Shown: positions 12,560 through 24,312, counted from the stretch's first letter. The stretch: DNA of 64,000 bases from Leptodactylus fallax (GCA_947044405.1 CAMRHE010000021.1:8292501-8356500), one strand, 5' to 3'. The notes: generated by a model not told the origin, from the letters alone. A program made the numbers and translations.

Positions 12560-13758
12560 CTACTCAATTATATACGTCATCCCATGACATCACCCCTGCA
12601 CTAATACAGAACACCAGTGATTGTCTCTCTGCTGTCTCAAATATCATGTCTTCGCTCTGTCTGAAACTGAATCTCTCAAAGACTGAACTACTGCTGTTTC
12701 CACCACCTAATAGATCTGTCCCTGATATGTCCATTGCAGTCTCCAGCCTTACCATAACTCCTAGGCAGTATGCCCGCTGCCTCGGGGTTATGTTTAACTC
12801 AGACCTTTCCTTCACCCCCCATATCCAATCACTCGCACGATCATATCATCTCCAACTCAAAAACATCTACAGAATTCGCCCTTTCCTTATCACAAATACA
12901 CTAAAGACACTTATTATTAACTCCTTACTAATTGGTCTTCCCCTTACTAAACTCTCCCCACTACAATCTATTCTGAATGCGGCGGCCAGGCTCATCTATC
13001 AGTCTAGACACTACAGCGATGCCTCCGGTCTGTGCCGGTCACTTCATTGGCTACCTATTCAATACAGAATACGACATAAACTTATCACCGTCATCCACAA
13101 GGCTCTCCATAATGCTGCACCTTCCTACATTTCCTCCCTCATCTCTGTCTATCGCCCAACCCGTACTCTCCGTTCACTCAATGACCTAAGACTAACATAC
13201 TCTATTATCAGAACCTCCCATGCTCATATACAAGACTTCTCCCAAGTTGCACTACTTCTCTGGAATGCTCTATCCCAGACTATCATATTAACCCCCAATT
13301 TCTAGAGCTTCAAGCGCAAACTAAAGACATATCTTTTCAGACAAACCTATCACAACTCCTAATGTAAACCCTTCCATAGTTAGATTCCCTAAAACGTACC
13401 CTCTGTTCACACTCCCACAATACCGTATCAGACTAACTTTATATATCCAGGCACCATCTGCATGTTAAAGGACACGACTGGTGACGGTTCATACAGTTTT
13501 ATATATTTTTAATGACAGTAACCTCTATTACAAATTTGTCTGACCATTGTATAAGCAATATTACCTCCGATGCCACCCCTGCTACCTCTTGTGTCAACCC
13601 CTCTACCTCATAGATTGTAATTTCTTGTGAGCAGGCCCCTCAGTCCCATTGTGTGAATTGACTATTTGTTTGTAATGTATCTTTTTTGTCTGTACTTGAA
13701 CCCTACAAATTGTACAGAGCTGTGGAATATGTTGGCGCTATATAAATAAAATGTATCA

Positions 13759-13803
<45 letters not shown>
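12560..13803 (+). pseudogene. L2-like LINE, 3' half with C-terminal RT-domain tail
   Basis: A 219-codon frame (12646-13305) covers the thumb and C-terminal tail of a CR1/L2-clade LINE polymerase. It includes LNLSKTELLLFPPP, RCLGVMFNSDLSFTPHI, LQSILNAAARLIY, SLHWLPIQYRIRHKL and FSQVALLLWNAL. The palm with its catalytic YxDD is missing, so the copy is 5'-truncated, as most L2-type copies are. After the stop comes a 3' UTR with the typical tail TGTGGAATATGTTGGCGCTA and TATAAATAAA, then a (TTA)n tract. The frame is otherwise open for more than 200 codons, suggesting a relatively young insertion. The final portion may be shifted at about 13300. Confidence 0.86.
13758..13803. repeat. (TTA)n microsatellite
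   Basis: About fifteen uninterrupted ATT/TTA triplets close the L2-like LINE. Such tails are the usual 3' end of L2-type elements and probably grew from the priming repeat. Confidence 0.97.
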
Positions 13804-13804
<1 letters not shown>

Positions 13805-14127
13805 CTCCTCTATCTACCTTTACTTCTGATGTACTCAATACTATGTATTTGAGTAGTGCAACTAGGTGTTTTAGGTGTTCCATTTATGAACAGGGAGCTG
13901 ATATACTACTGACCTGGGATAACATGGGGAAAGCACCACTAGAGTATGATTTGGCACCCCCTTGAGTCTTACTATTACAACAGGGGAATTGTCTTTCTTT
14001 AAATAGAACAGGTTTGGGGCAGTGACATGAGTGTAAATAAGATGGTTCTGTACCCTCAGCTTTTCTGTACCCTCAGCCCACTGGTTATTTAATTGGCTTT
14101 TTAGCAACAGTGCACATTTTATTATTA

Positions 14128-14763
14128 ATACATGGCATAATAGACATTTTAGTGGATATATAATAAAAGTTATTTCTTAAAGGGAATCTGTCAGTGCAAT
14201 TTGGGACAGTAAACCACCCACATGTCCATATGGACCTGGGGTTTAGTGTCCCAAATCACCCTGTTGTAACTCAATCCATGGCCGCATTAAAAATAAAAAA
14301 GCTTTATACTCACCCTGACGCTGTACTCTCCACGCAGTTCTTCAATGAAGCTGGAGGAATACACCTAGGCTTCAGTGCGGATGTCCCGTACCTCCGGCAA
14401 TTGCGTAGTGAAGCCAGGGTGTCCATCTTTGGCTTCACTGAATAGCAGCGCAGGTGCCAGGAGGAGTGCCAACGAAGAATCTCATGAATAAGCCAGACTG
14501 TTTTCAGCCGAACAGCGTTGATTGGACCCTTCTCTAGGTAAGTATAAAGGTTTTTTATTTTTAATGCACCTGCGGATTGCATTACAACAAGGAGATTTGG
14601 GACATTAAACCCCAGGTCTATAAGGACCTGTGGGTGGTTTAGTGTTCCAGACTGACCTGACAGACTCCCTTTAAGTGTACATCTTTTTTTTATATATACA
14701 TGGCATAATAGCCATTTTAGTGGCTACATAATAAAAGTTATTTCTTAAGTGTACATCTTTTTT
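14128..14763. repeat. ~67-bp tandem duplication, one unit carrying a MITE
   Basis: The text CATGGCATAATAG, CATTTTAGTGG, ATAATAAAAGTTATTTCTTAA and GTGTACATCTTTTTT occurs twice: split around the MITE (14131-14180 plus 14675-14690) and again intact at 14697-14763. The second unit shows what the site looked like before insertion. Confidence 0.82.
14181..14670. mobile_element. T2/Kolobok-type MITE, 490 bp
   Basis: The element is bounded by TTAA at 14177-14180 and 14671-14674. Inside are the matching ends AGGGAATCTGTCAG and, reversed, AGGGAGTCTGTCAG. The subterminal parts (TTTGGGACAGTAAACCACCC, and GGTGGTTTAGTGTTCC reversed) also pair. It has no coding capacity; the frames at 14194-14445 and 14310-14582 are chance. 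It would need a T2/Kolobok transposase supplied elsewhere. Confidence 0.87.
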
Positions 14764-16272
14764 TTATTTTTCTATAATTCTCCAGCCTTCTCCGGGATTG
14801 CTTAAATTCCTGGACAGCACCTTTAACTCCTTTGTAGACATATATATATTATTATAGTTTTTTTTCTATCAAACTATATGTGTGAAAAATCACACCATAT
14901 TTATAAGCAAAACTTCACAGACAAAGGCTACATAAATGTCTTGCTTTCATTCCATTTCATTCAATACTTCCATTAATTTTACAATCTATTTTCTGATACA
15001 CGTATGAAATATCTCTTACAGCAGTATATTATTATCACCCAAAATCTCAACAACTGCCCTCAGATAATTATAATCCTAATATCCTAATACAAAATAACAT
15101 ATACAATATACAATACATATTAAAAAATAACACAAGAAAAGTAAAGCAACTCATGGTCAAAATATAAAATATGTAATGTATAAAAATATAAAAGTCTAAT
15201 AGCATTTATGTATCTACCTGTACAATATTATGAACTTATTGTGATAAAAATTAAAAAAGTTGTGAGCTAAATTCTGATGTTTGGAGGTTTTGCAAATGGC
15301 AGTATGCATGAAAAAAGACATAAGCCATTAATAGAGGGCAGATATTCAAGTTAGGGAAATAATGTCTATAGACTGTCATAAATTTTGTGTGGCTAGATAT
15401 TAAGTGGTTAAGGAACCATAAAAGACTTCAGCAGAACTGACCATGTTATTATTTGTTCATGCACTGATGGAGAAATTGTTCAATGGTGAAGTTATAAATT
15501 GTGCGAGTAAGTAAGTGAAGTAATCTTCACTTAAGCTTTGTTCATGGAGTTTTTTTTTAGTTTAAATTACAGTTGATAGTGTGACACTACACACTCACTT
15601 CTATATAAATCAGGAATATAATATGTTCTTAAGACTTTGATCTATCAAGCAAAATCAACTGCACATCAATAATAAAACTTCAAATTAATACTTCTTACTA
15701 GTAGAGATGAGAGAACCTGTCAAATTTTAACACTTTTTAAAAATTTAAAATCGGTCCATTTTGGGTGCAGATGCCTGTGGGTGTCCACATCAGTCACTGG
15801 AACATCCATGTCCACTACAAGTGGAGACAGGAATTTATCAGTGCTCATATTCTTAATCTGATTATAATGATTTACTCATTGTTTGCAGATATATTTGTTT
15901 TTGTGCATGAAGTCAAGGGAAACATTTGCTGATTCACTCACCCAGCATGTATGGCATTTAGCCTTATTTCAGACTATGTCTTGAGCTGACATGAAGCTGG
16001 GCTACACGGAGGACCATGCAGATTAATGTTAAAGTGACAGAAAAAGATATGGCTATAGGTAACAAACATTATCTGGTGTTTGTCAGCCTCTAAAAACACA
16101 TTCACTGCACTGTTGGATTTTTTATGCTTTTTAAAGTTTTAAAATGATCAAAAATTATCTCTCCTTAGGGATGACACCCTCCAGTGTTTATACACACAAA
16201 TTAAAACAGACCCAAGTTTTCTGAACAAATGAACAAATTTTAGAAAAACAAAAAACAAAACAGGTAATGTAT
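14764..16272. other. No recognised feature
   Basis: 1.5 kb of very AT-rich sequence. No frame longer than about 60 codons, no long inverted repeat and no match to families in the window were found. Confidence 0.6.
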
Positions 16273-16280
16273 ATAACTAC

Positions 16281-16711
16281 CAAGGCTGTGGAGTTGGTCA
16301 GTCAAACCACCAACACTGACTCTATTTTTTCACAGCCCGACTTCCTTTTCAACTTCTTCTCCAACTTTGAATCCTTCATAAATAGCTGACATAACTGTTG
16401 TTTATGTTTTTGTGTTACCTTATTGGAAAATGTTAATAAAAACATTTAAATATAAATGGCTGACAGCCATAGCTATTCAGAAGCAGTAAAGATCCTCTCA
16501 TTTGTTAAAAAGCTAGCAATTGGATTCCTATGAGAGTAAATATGGAAACTTTGCATTCAATGAATTATACAATATTAATAATTGTACAGTATAATTAAAA
16601 TTAATTAATCATTTTATTTTGAAGCTGGTAATTTTTTTTTCCAACTTCAACTTCAACTCCACCCATAATTGGTCCCAACTCCATCTCCACAACTTCAACT
16701 CCACAGCCCTG
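16281..16711. mobile_element. Non-autonomous hAT element, 431 bp
   Basis: Ends are CAAGGCTGTGGAGTTGG (left) and, reversed, CAGGGCTGTGGAGTTGA (right). They are flanked by ATAACTAC (16273-16280) and ATAAATAC (16712-16719), an 8-bp duplication with one difference, as expected for hAT. Its interior is AT-rich and has no transposase; the 60-codon frame at 16619 is chance. Confidence 0.76.
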
Positions 16712-16825
16712 ATAAATACTTTAGTAAGTTTTGGCTTATGGAAAGAAAAAAAAATAGCCAGGTTACAGCAGATAAGTACAAAAGGAGAGTGTTTGGCATG
16801 AATGAATTATCTGTTAAATAGTAGA

Positions 16826-16960
16826 TGAGGTTGGATGAAAACACAGGTACATCAAGTCCAACCTGTAACCCTACAGTGTTGATCCAGAGGAAGGCAAAAA
16901 AAAAAAACTTATGAGGCTGATGCCAATTGCCCCATATCAGGGGAAATCATATAAGTATAG
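16826..16960. repeat. Common amphibian interspersed repeat fragment
   Basis: The string CATCAAGTCCAACCTGTAAC, CCTACAGTGTTGATCCAGAG and ATGCCAATTGCCCCATATCA matches my recollection of a widespread frog repeat, possibly a SINE or LINE 3' part. No boundaries or duplications can be defined. Confidence 0.38.
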
Positions 16961-18360
16961 TAGAAGTATACTAATCTCCAGGACCCCAATACGGTACTAT
17001 TTGTGTATTGTTTCCTATCTCTTTAAATCTGGCTTAGACCATCTCTCTCTGATTTCTGCCCATGGAATGGATGCCTTCTCTTTCTCACTGGGCTTTTAAT
17101 ACTACTTATGAGTCACCTTAAACCTATTAATCCCTCATGCTTGTCAGTTTTCTGTCATTAGGGTTGTTTACAAATAATTAGAGTGAGACTACCTGATCCC
17201 CGAGGTTCCGTTTCTGCTTTCTCCATGATTTCTATATGGTGGTTGCCATACTAGTGTGTGCAAAACAAAATGCAAAAAATTTACTTTTGTTTGAACCTGA
17301 ATTTTTTGCAAAATTTGTAGCTAATGAGAATCATTCTGAACCAATTCACTCATCTGTAAGATCTTCTAATCTTGAATCAACTCATAATCACAAATATAAT
17401 ATGACTAGAAATTTGATTTGTACTAAACCTACAATACTTACAATATAAAGTGTGTATGTGTCATTATAGCCTCCTGTTGAATCTACCAAGGAAATGAGTA
17501 GAGGTTCTACAAGAATAAGAATGAAGATTAAGTAAAGTGAAAGGTTTGTGAAAGGGATGTTGGGATATACAGGGCATTTTTGTAATGATTATTATTGTAC
17601 TTTTCTGAATAATTTATCTTAAAGTTATCTTAGGTTGCTAATCCCAGGCTTTCCTCACTCTAGGTCACAGAGTCATGATTAACAGGAACAAATCTCATAG
17701 CATAGCTCTTGGAACATTCTCATAAATTCAGAAGATGTAACGTAAGTAGAGGGTTGCAGAGGATGTGGGTATGGTTTTGGTGAGCCATATTTGTGATAGT
17801 ACTAGCTGCTACATTAGATATCATCTGTTTCCCGTGCTGATTTCGCATGCAGCAACCAAACTGTACTTTGGCCAAATATTTTGGTTCTAAAAATCCCAAA
17901 CATACCGTTTGCACTAATATTCTAATATTAGGTTGCTATAATTGTTATTATGTACTAATACTGTAGGCCATATTGTATAGCAGCAGGAACAAAAGTGCCA
18001 AACTAGTAGTTCCATAATGTGTGTGACACATACACATTTCCGGGAAAGTATGTTCCTACTACATATCCGCTCCAGGCCATGGGAAATATTTAAGAGCCCA
18101 TACTGTACATATTCTGGTTGCTGATTTTGATTGCTTCCTAAGATTAAAAATGACATAGTTTGAATGATGTCAAGCTGATTTTTCATTGTCTGTTGTTACA
18201 GTTCCAAAAATTCAGTACTCTTTGACATTTAGTCTAAATCTAAGTTATCAAATAGCACTTTCTAAGCAATTTTTTATTCTCAGTTCTTCATAATGATGGA
18301 GTAATCTGTATATCAACTACATTGAATATACCGCTTAATACTACTTTTATCCGTTCAAGC
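16961..18360. other. No recognised feature
   Basis: AT-rich sequence with several short frames (17236-17448, 17720-17914, 17914-18186) that show no family motif. No structure stood out. Confidence 0.55.
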
Positions 18361-18620
18361 TAGCTATAGGGTATTGCGTGTGCGCGGGTTTAGAAATTTC
18401 GCGCATGCGCATCTGGTTCTTTAGAACGGAGGCCTTGGCGCATGCGCGTGTCGATTTTTTTTATTTTATTTTTTTCGCACGTGCGCACTAAGGTGGCCCA
18501 GACGCTAACATATTTTCAACACGCGCAGGTCGCATCCATCAGTGCGCCTGCACAATGACTTTTATTGAGTGCGCAAGTTTTTTTCTTCCCTATCTCCACA
18601 TAGGTATTTAATGAGCCTCA
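18361..18620. promoter_or_regulatory. CpG-rich block with NRF1-like palindromes
   Basis: In an AT-rich setting this block holds GCGCATGCGC at 18401-18410 and again at 18438-18447, and CGCACGTGCGCAC at 18476-18488, with more CGCGC text around 18520-18560. GCGCATGCGC is the core of the NRF1 consensus. The alternating purine-pyrimidine runs could also adopt Z-form. It may be the internal promoter of a PLE or another retroelement, but no coding frame follows that I can name. Function is inferred from sequence only. Confidence 0.42.
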
Positions 18621-19059
18621 TCCCCACTTCTAGCTATCTCTGTCCTAATCAAGCACCATTTTGGTGGTAAGTGTATACTAGCTATTTGACCAAAGTTGTT
18701 AGGATTAATGTATGTTAAATTATTTGCTGACTCCATAGTATACCTTTTATGAGTATTTGAAAACTTTATTCTAAGAGCGTATCTTAATTTCTTAGTTTCC
18801 CTGCCTGATAACCCGGCTACAATAAGAAAATCATGGCTGAGTTCCTGACAAGTCCCAGACCATAGAAAGTTTCTGCATTCATGGTCGTATCCATTGGCAA
18901 CTGATCAAAAAAACAGACTGTCACCACTAAGATAGTTAGAGAAAATCTTTAAAACTCTGCAGAATTTTTAACTACTTATATTTGCAAAAATGTTTAACAT
19001 GTAATTATCTAAAAATATACATATTATGTTCATGGGAATGCCCCTTTAAGGGTGCAGAA
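18621..19059. other. No recognised feature
   Basis: AT-rich sequence directly after the CpG-rich block. A GGTGGTAAGTG donor-like string near 18660 is present, but no partner or frame supports an exon. Confidence 0.5.
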
Positions 19060-20880
19060 GAGGCAATGGGGTTGTGCAAGATATTTACTCATAGCTTTAA
19101 CCCTTTCCTGGCATCTGCTGTAATAGTCAAGAGCTGAGCAGCCACCATAGCCACCGGGTCTCTGCTGTATTATACAGCAGAGACCCACTGCTACTACCAG
19201 CAATCAGTGTCTGACTGTGGAGCCATTTTTCCAGGGAGCGAGATCCAGGGCCAATTCCTCATTTCCATGACAGTCAGAAACCTATTGAAGGCACTTAGGC
19301 TTGTCTGGCATGCATTTGTATGTCATACAAATGCCGGTATTTTGCAATGCATTGCAATGCATTATTATTGCATTAGTGATCAGACCCCCTGGGATTCAAG
19401 ACCCCTAGTGGGTCTAAGAAATGTAACTAAAAACAAAAAAAGTAAAAAAAAAAAATAAAAAAAATAAAAATAATTAAAAATTCAAATCAACCCCCTTTCC
19501 CAAAAATAGATATAAGAGATAAAAATTACTGTGAAACACATACACATTAGGTATCCCTGTGTCTGAAAATGCCCGGTTTACAAACATATACAAATATTTT
19601 TCCCATACGGTGAACGCTGTAGCTGGAAAAAAAAAAATCAAAAGTGCCAAATCGCCTTTTTTTGCTGTTTCGCCTCTGATAAAAATTTGAATAACAAGTG
19701 ATCAAAGCAATAGACATTCCAATGGTATAACTAAAAAGTACATCTGTCCCTACAAAAAATGATGCCCTATGCATTCCCATACAGAAATATAAAAAAGTTA
19801 CGGGCTCAGAATATGTAGACTTTTAGAAAAACATTTTTTTTTGCAAAATTTTAGATATTTGTTAAGGGGTTTAAAATATAACTAAAACTGTATAAACTTG
19901 ATATACGCCGATTCTTACCGAAACATATAATACAGTTGACATGTTGTAACATCTCTGCCTGTTTGGGTCTCTGCGCCACCTTCCGCTCGCACGCTGCGGC
20001 AAAGAAGGCGTGTTCAGTTTGGTTCCTTGCGTAGGTTTCTTGTTGCTCAGTCTGAACACTGTCCTAGACAATGTAATGGATTTCCAGCCACACCCGTGTT
20101 CTGAGCATTTCTCTCTGGACTGCATATAGTTAATCCCAGCCTTGTCTGTGTGATTGACAGCCTGTCTACCAATCCAGTCTGGGGCTTGCCTAGACTTTCT
20201 ATAAACAGGTTGTCAACCCTCACATGGTTGCTGGTTATTGCTTTTGTGTTCTGGTTATTACACCTTGCTGCTTTGTTTTCTGTTCTTCTGATTTTCTGAC
20301 CACTGGCTTACCTTTGACTTTTCTCTTGGATTGTGATTTTGTACTGCTTTGCTCGTTTGTTACCGACCCTTGGCTAGCTGACCTCCCTTTGTTGTGTTCG
20401 TCCTGTCTGCGTTCTGTGTTATCACTTACTCAGTATAGGGCTCGTCTTCAGGTTGTCCTTTTACCATTTAGGGTAACTGAGGCAATAGGAAGGGACAGTG
20501 GCTGGGGTGAGATTAGGGCTCACCTGTCTCTGTCCTTCCTCCCAGACCCCTGCAGTAGTAAAGGGTATTGCTACGTCTGGCAAGACTCTAACACATGTCA
20601 TTTTAGCTGCAGAGTGAATGTCGTAAAAACAAAGTCCATAAGAAAGCCGCAGAAATGCACTTTTTCTCCTATTCCATTTCCATTCTGAATTTTTTTCCAG
20701 CTTCCCAGTATATTGTACAGAATAATCAATGGTACCATTATGAAGAATAGTTTGTTCCGCAAACATTAATCCCTCATATGTCTCTATGAAAGGAAAAATT
20801 AAAAAGTTATGGGGTTTGGAAGGTGGGGAGTCAAAAATGAAAATTGAAAATTGAAAAATTACTCCAGTGGGAAGGGGTTA
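19060..20880. repeat. AACCCC-type anuran repeat, interrupted by a solo LTR
   Basis: Starts near TTTAACCCTTTCCTGGC (19099) and ends GTGGGAAGGGGTTAAG (20866-20881). Diagnostic text includes GTCTCTGCTGTATTATACAGC, TGCAATGCATTGCAATGCAT and GGTATCCCTGTGTC. A copy in the opposite orientation is at 24313-24958, and its 3' part recurs at 55195-55515. The gypsy solo LTR at 19945-20593 splits it. It has no coding capacity. Confidence 0.6.
19945..20593 (+). mobile_element. Ty3/gypsy-type solo LTR with perfect 5-bp target duplication
   Basis: Begins TGTAACATCTCTGCC and ends CTCTAACA, flanked by CATGT on both sides (19940-19944 and 20594-20598). The body matches the LTRs of the gypsy element at 42791-45467 (GCTGCGGCAAAGAAGGCGTG, TTCTTGTTGCTCAGTCTGAA, GATTGACAGCCTGTCTACC). 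No internal region remains, so it is the product of LTR-LTR recombination. The 154-codon frame at 20224-20688 runs through it by chance. Confidence 0.9.
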
Positions 20881-20881
20881 A

Positions 20882-21142
20882 GGATAGTCCATGTACTATA
20901 AAAGTAAGGAATACAATGGTCCAACAATGAAACAAATACAGTATACACAAAATAAACCTTTAAAATATCCTTTAATATGTAAACCAAGCACAGTGAAATC
21001 ATCACAGGCACAACTGGAACTGCTTTTGCTTTCAAAAATGTAAAACAAATGAGAATAATAACATTAAAATCAGGGCTGTATTCTTTCAAAATGAATTCAG
21101 GAACCTGATGTCAGAAATGTACTGTAAGCAGAATATTAAGTA
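20882..21142. other. No recognised feature
   Basis: Short AT-rich spacer between the AACCCC-type repeat and the Tc1 element. Nothing supportable. Confidence 0.5.
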
Positions 21143-22699
21143 CAGTCATGGCCAAAAGTTTTGAGAATGACACAAATATTATATTTTCACATGATCTGCT
21201 GCCCTCTGGTTTTTATGTGTGTTTGTCAGATGTTTTTATTACATACAGAAATATAATTGCATTCATATTATGAGTAACAGAAGCTTATATTGACAGTTAG
21301 AATGAGTTAATGCAGCAAGTCAATATTTGCAGTGTTGACCCTTCTTCTTCAGGACCTCTGCAATTCTCCCTGGCATGCTCTCAATCAACTTCTGGACCAA
21401 ATACTGACTGATAGCAGTCCATTCTTGCAGAATCAATGCTTTAATTTTGTCTGAATTTGTTGGTTTTTGTTTGTCCACCCGTCTCTTGATGATTGACCAC
21501 AAGTTCTCAATGGGATTAAGATCTGGGGAGTTTCCAGGCCATGGACCCAAAATCTCTATGTTTTGTTCCCTGAGCCATTTAGTTGCTTTATGGCAAGGTG
21601 CTCCATCATGCTGGAAAAGGCATTGTTGAGCGCCAAACTGCTCTTGGACGGTTGGGAGAAGTTGCTCTTGGAGGACATTCTGGTACCATTCTTTATTCAT
21701 GGCTGTGTTTTTAGGCAAGACTGTGAGAGAGCCGATTCCCTTGGCTGAGAAGCAACCCCACAAATGAATGGTTTCAGGATGCTTTACAGTTGGCATGAGA
21801 CAAGACTGGTGGTAGCGCTCACCTCTTCTTCTCCGAATAAGCTGTTTTCCAGATGTTCCAAACAATCGAAAAGGGGATTCATCAGAGAAAATGACTTTAC
21901 CCCAGTCCTCAGCAGTCCACTCCCTGTACCTTTTGCAGAATATCAGTCTGTCCCTGATGTTTTTTCTGGAGAGAAGTGGCTTCTTTGCTGCCCTCCTTGA
22001 GACCAGGCCTTGCTCCAAGAGTCTCCGCCTCACAGTGCGTGCAGATGCACTCACACCTGCCTGCTGCCATTCCTCAGCAAGCTCTGCACTGCTGGTAGCC
22101 CGATCCCGCAGCTGAAACACTTTTAAGAGACAGTCCTGCCGCTTGCTGGTCTTTCTTGGGCGCCCTGGAGCCTTTTTGGCACAATGGAACCTCTCTCCTT
22201 GAAGTTCTTGATGATGCGATAGATTGTTGACTGAGGTGCAATCTTTCTAGCTGCAATACTCTTCCCAGTTAGGCCATTTTTGTGCAGTGCAATGATGACT
22301 GCACGTGTTTCTTTAGAGATAACCATGGTTAATAGAAGAGAAACAATGATGGCAAGCACCAGCCTCCTTTTAAAGTGTCCAGTGGTGTCATTCTTACTTA
22401 ATTATGAGAGATTGATCTCCAGCCCTGTCCTCATCAACACCCACACCTGTGTAAATGGAGCAATCACTGAAACGATGTTAGGTGGGCCTTTTAAGGCAGG
22501 GCTGCAATGATGTTGAAATGTGTTTTGGGGGATAAAGTTCATTTTCTAGGCAAATATTGACTTTGCAAGTAATTGCTGTTAAGCTGATCACTCTTTATAA
22601 CATTCTGGAGTATATGCAAATTGCCATTAGAAAAACTGAAGCAGTAGACTTTGTAAAAATTAATATTTGTAACATTCTCAAAACTTTTGGCCATGACTG
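21143..22699 (-). mobile_element. Tc1/mariner element (second family), 1.56 kb
   Basis: Ends are CAGTCATGGCCAAAAGTTTT and its complement finishing GGCCATGACTG, flanked by TA at 21141-21142 and 22700-22701. The text TTGAGAATGACACAAATATT near the left end is echoed by AATATTTGTAACATTCTCAA near the right. The transposase on the minus strand needs one frame correction. Family members differ clearly from the other Tc1 families in the window. Confidence 0.96.
21320..22326 (-). pseudogene. Tc1-like transposase, single frameshift
   Basis: From the ATG at 22326 the frame reads MVISKETRAVIIALHKNG and the helix-turn-helix part ending KERGSIVPK. A one-base loss near 22165 shifts it. The other frame then runs unbroken from about 22165 to 21320, through LRDRATSSAELAEEW, VIFSDESPFRLFG (first Asp), CLFQHDGAPCHKATKW (second Asp), [14 protein letters not shown] (Glu) and the end KKKGQHCKY. 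All three catalytic residues are intact. By my count 32 residues separate the second Asp and the Glu, where classical Tc1 enzymes have 34. The gene fills the element at 21143-22699. Apart from the frameshift it looks recent. Confidence 0.94.
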
Positions 22700-22701
22700 T
22701 A

Positions 22702-23130
22702 CATGTAGAACAGAAACCGATAAAGGTCAGGACAGCAAAAGTCTACTTTTTATATTTTATGATTTTAGGCACATTACTTTGTCAAGCAGGATTTTGCTAA
22801 ATAGAGCTTTTTTTGCAGTGTTGTTCTAAATAATGAAAGGATCATAATGTATAATATGCATAACTTCAGCCAGATTGAACATCAGGCAGTACACAGAATG
22901 GTGCAATTTTAAACACATTTGGATGTTAACTTAAAGTAAGTGTAAACTAGGCGCCAGGCCAAATATATTGGCAGAAAACAAGACCCACAGTTTTCCAAGG
23001 CACTGCCAATAGTTTAATGCAATTTCTACATAATGTGGCATGTTCAAACTTTAAATAAGATACGGAACATGGTCAAAAAAGTGATTGCAATAATAATAAT
23101 AATCATATGACTTTTACATGTTGTTACAAG
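22702..23130. other. No recognised feature
   Basis: AT-rich sequence with no frame, repeat or RNA gene that I can support. Confidence 0.55.
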
Positions 23131-23235
23131 ACCTAGTGGAAGAGTGAAGAAATCAGGCGATACCTTTTAGAGGCTAACTGAGTATATTTGATAAGTAAGC
23201 TTTCAGAAGACTAGCTTCCTTCATCAGACATGGTG
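23131..23235 (-). repeat. PLE-type terminal fragment with hammerhead-like motif
   Basis: On the minus strand 23227-23199 reads CTGATGAAGGAAGCTAGTCT then TCTGAAAGC, that is CTGATGA, a short stem-loop and GAAA. It is followed by the string CAGTTAGCCTCTAAAAGGTA and then CGCCTGATTTCTTC. This is a common terminal sequence of vertebrate Penelope-like elements as I remember it. No coding part is attached. Confidence 0.45.
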
Positions 23236-23649
23236 TTACAAGACCTAGAGATCCACAATATGCTCATGATTATTTTGGCAAAAAAGTAACATGTCTGGGA
23301 AAATGACATAAATGGTCCCAGTATCTGTTTTAATGCATCATAACTCCCAAAGATAATCCTTATCTTTATGTCCTTTTATGGCATATGGCTATCAGTGGGG
23401 GTTCTCCACCCAGGGCCCCCTCTATGAGGCAGAAAATCAAACCAGTCTTACAACACACTCTGGACCTGGTGGACCTGGCTGGTCCATGCATTAAATGGTC
23501 AGCCCCTACTATAAGTCAGCACCAGTTTATATAGGGTTTGTCTTTACGAGGTAAGCAACAATATAAACAACTTTTCATAAATTAATAGTATAGGTGAAAC
23601 TTTGTAATATATCTTACAATTTCAGTAAAGCTCTAAAATTAAGTAGCCG
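23236..23649. other. No recognised feature
   Basis: No motif or repeat recognised. The string GTGGGGGTTCTCCACCCAGG is GC-rich but stands alone. Confidence 0.5.
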
Positions 23650-24150
23650 GAGGTGGAAAAAGCCAGATCCACTTCTCCCAAAAGGTGTGAAATCCTTTCA
23701 GACTTCCGTGATGACTGGCATAAATTTGTTCAATTTGACAGTTTGGAACCACCATGGAGATCAGCTCTGATAGTGTGGGGCATGAGTTATTTTTTCATGT
23801 ATGGGCAATTAGTAGGAGTGCAGAATTGAGAACCTGGCATAGGATGGTTCTTTCCTCGAATTGGCACAGAATGAATACCCAATAATAAGAGGGCCATCAC
23901 AGGCGTTTTAACAATGTTATCGCAATGTAATTTTTTCAATAAAGAGAAGACAGATTCCCAGAATGGTTGGATAAGGCAGTGCCAAAATATATGTAACAGC
24001 AAATCCACTTCGCCACATCCTCTCCAACATTGATTTGTACTATTGTGGTTAAAATTTAGCTAGGCGTAGAGGAAGGTAATACCATGTTAACAGTAATTTA
24101 TAGTACTGTTCCCAGTGGGAAGCAGACATGGGATATTATTACAGGCTGTG
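23650..24150 (-). pseudogene. L1/Tx1-type LINE ORF2, C-terminal fragment
   Basis: Reading the minus strand, MSASHWEQYYKLLLTWYYLP (about 24140-24060), after a frameshift, is followed by NQCWRGCGEVDLLLHIFWHC and FWESVFSLLKKL, then PVMALLLLGI. This is the C-terminal Cys/His-type region of L1/Tx1-clade ORF2, with the knuckle intact as CWRGC. The endonuclease and RT are missing. The fragment ends near 23650 without a clear poly(A) tail. Confidence 0.78.
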
Positions 24151-24312
24151 CGACGTAAAGGTGAAAATTAATTGTTCAAAAGTATACCAAATACAAACTT
24201 TTACCTTTTGGTACAAATTTGTTTTGTATCATTGAAAGCTCTGTAAAGCCCCATTCAAACGACCGTATTTTGCAGGTCTGTAACTGTCCGCAATTTTGGA
24301 TCCACAGAGTAT

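Noticed and set aside
20224..20688. 154-codon hydrophobic frame resembling a membrane protein
   Set aside because: Lies in the gypsy solo LTR and crosses its end. The parallel LTRs at 42791 and 43599 have shifted versions (109 codons each).
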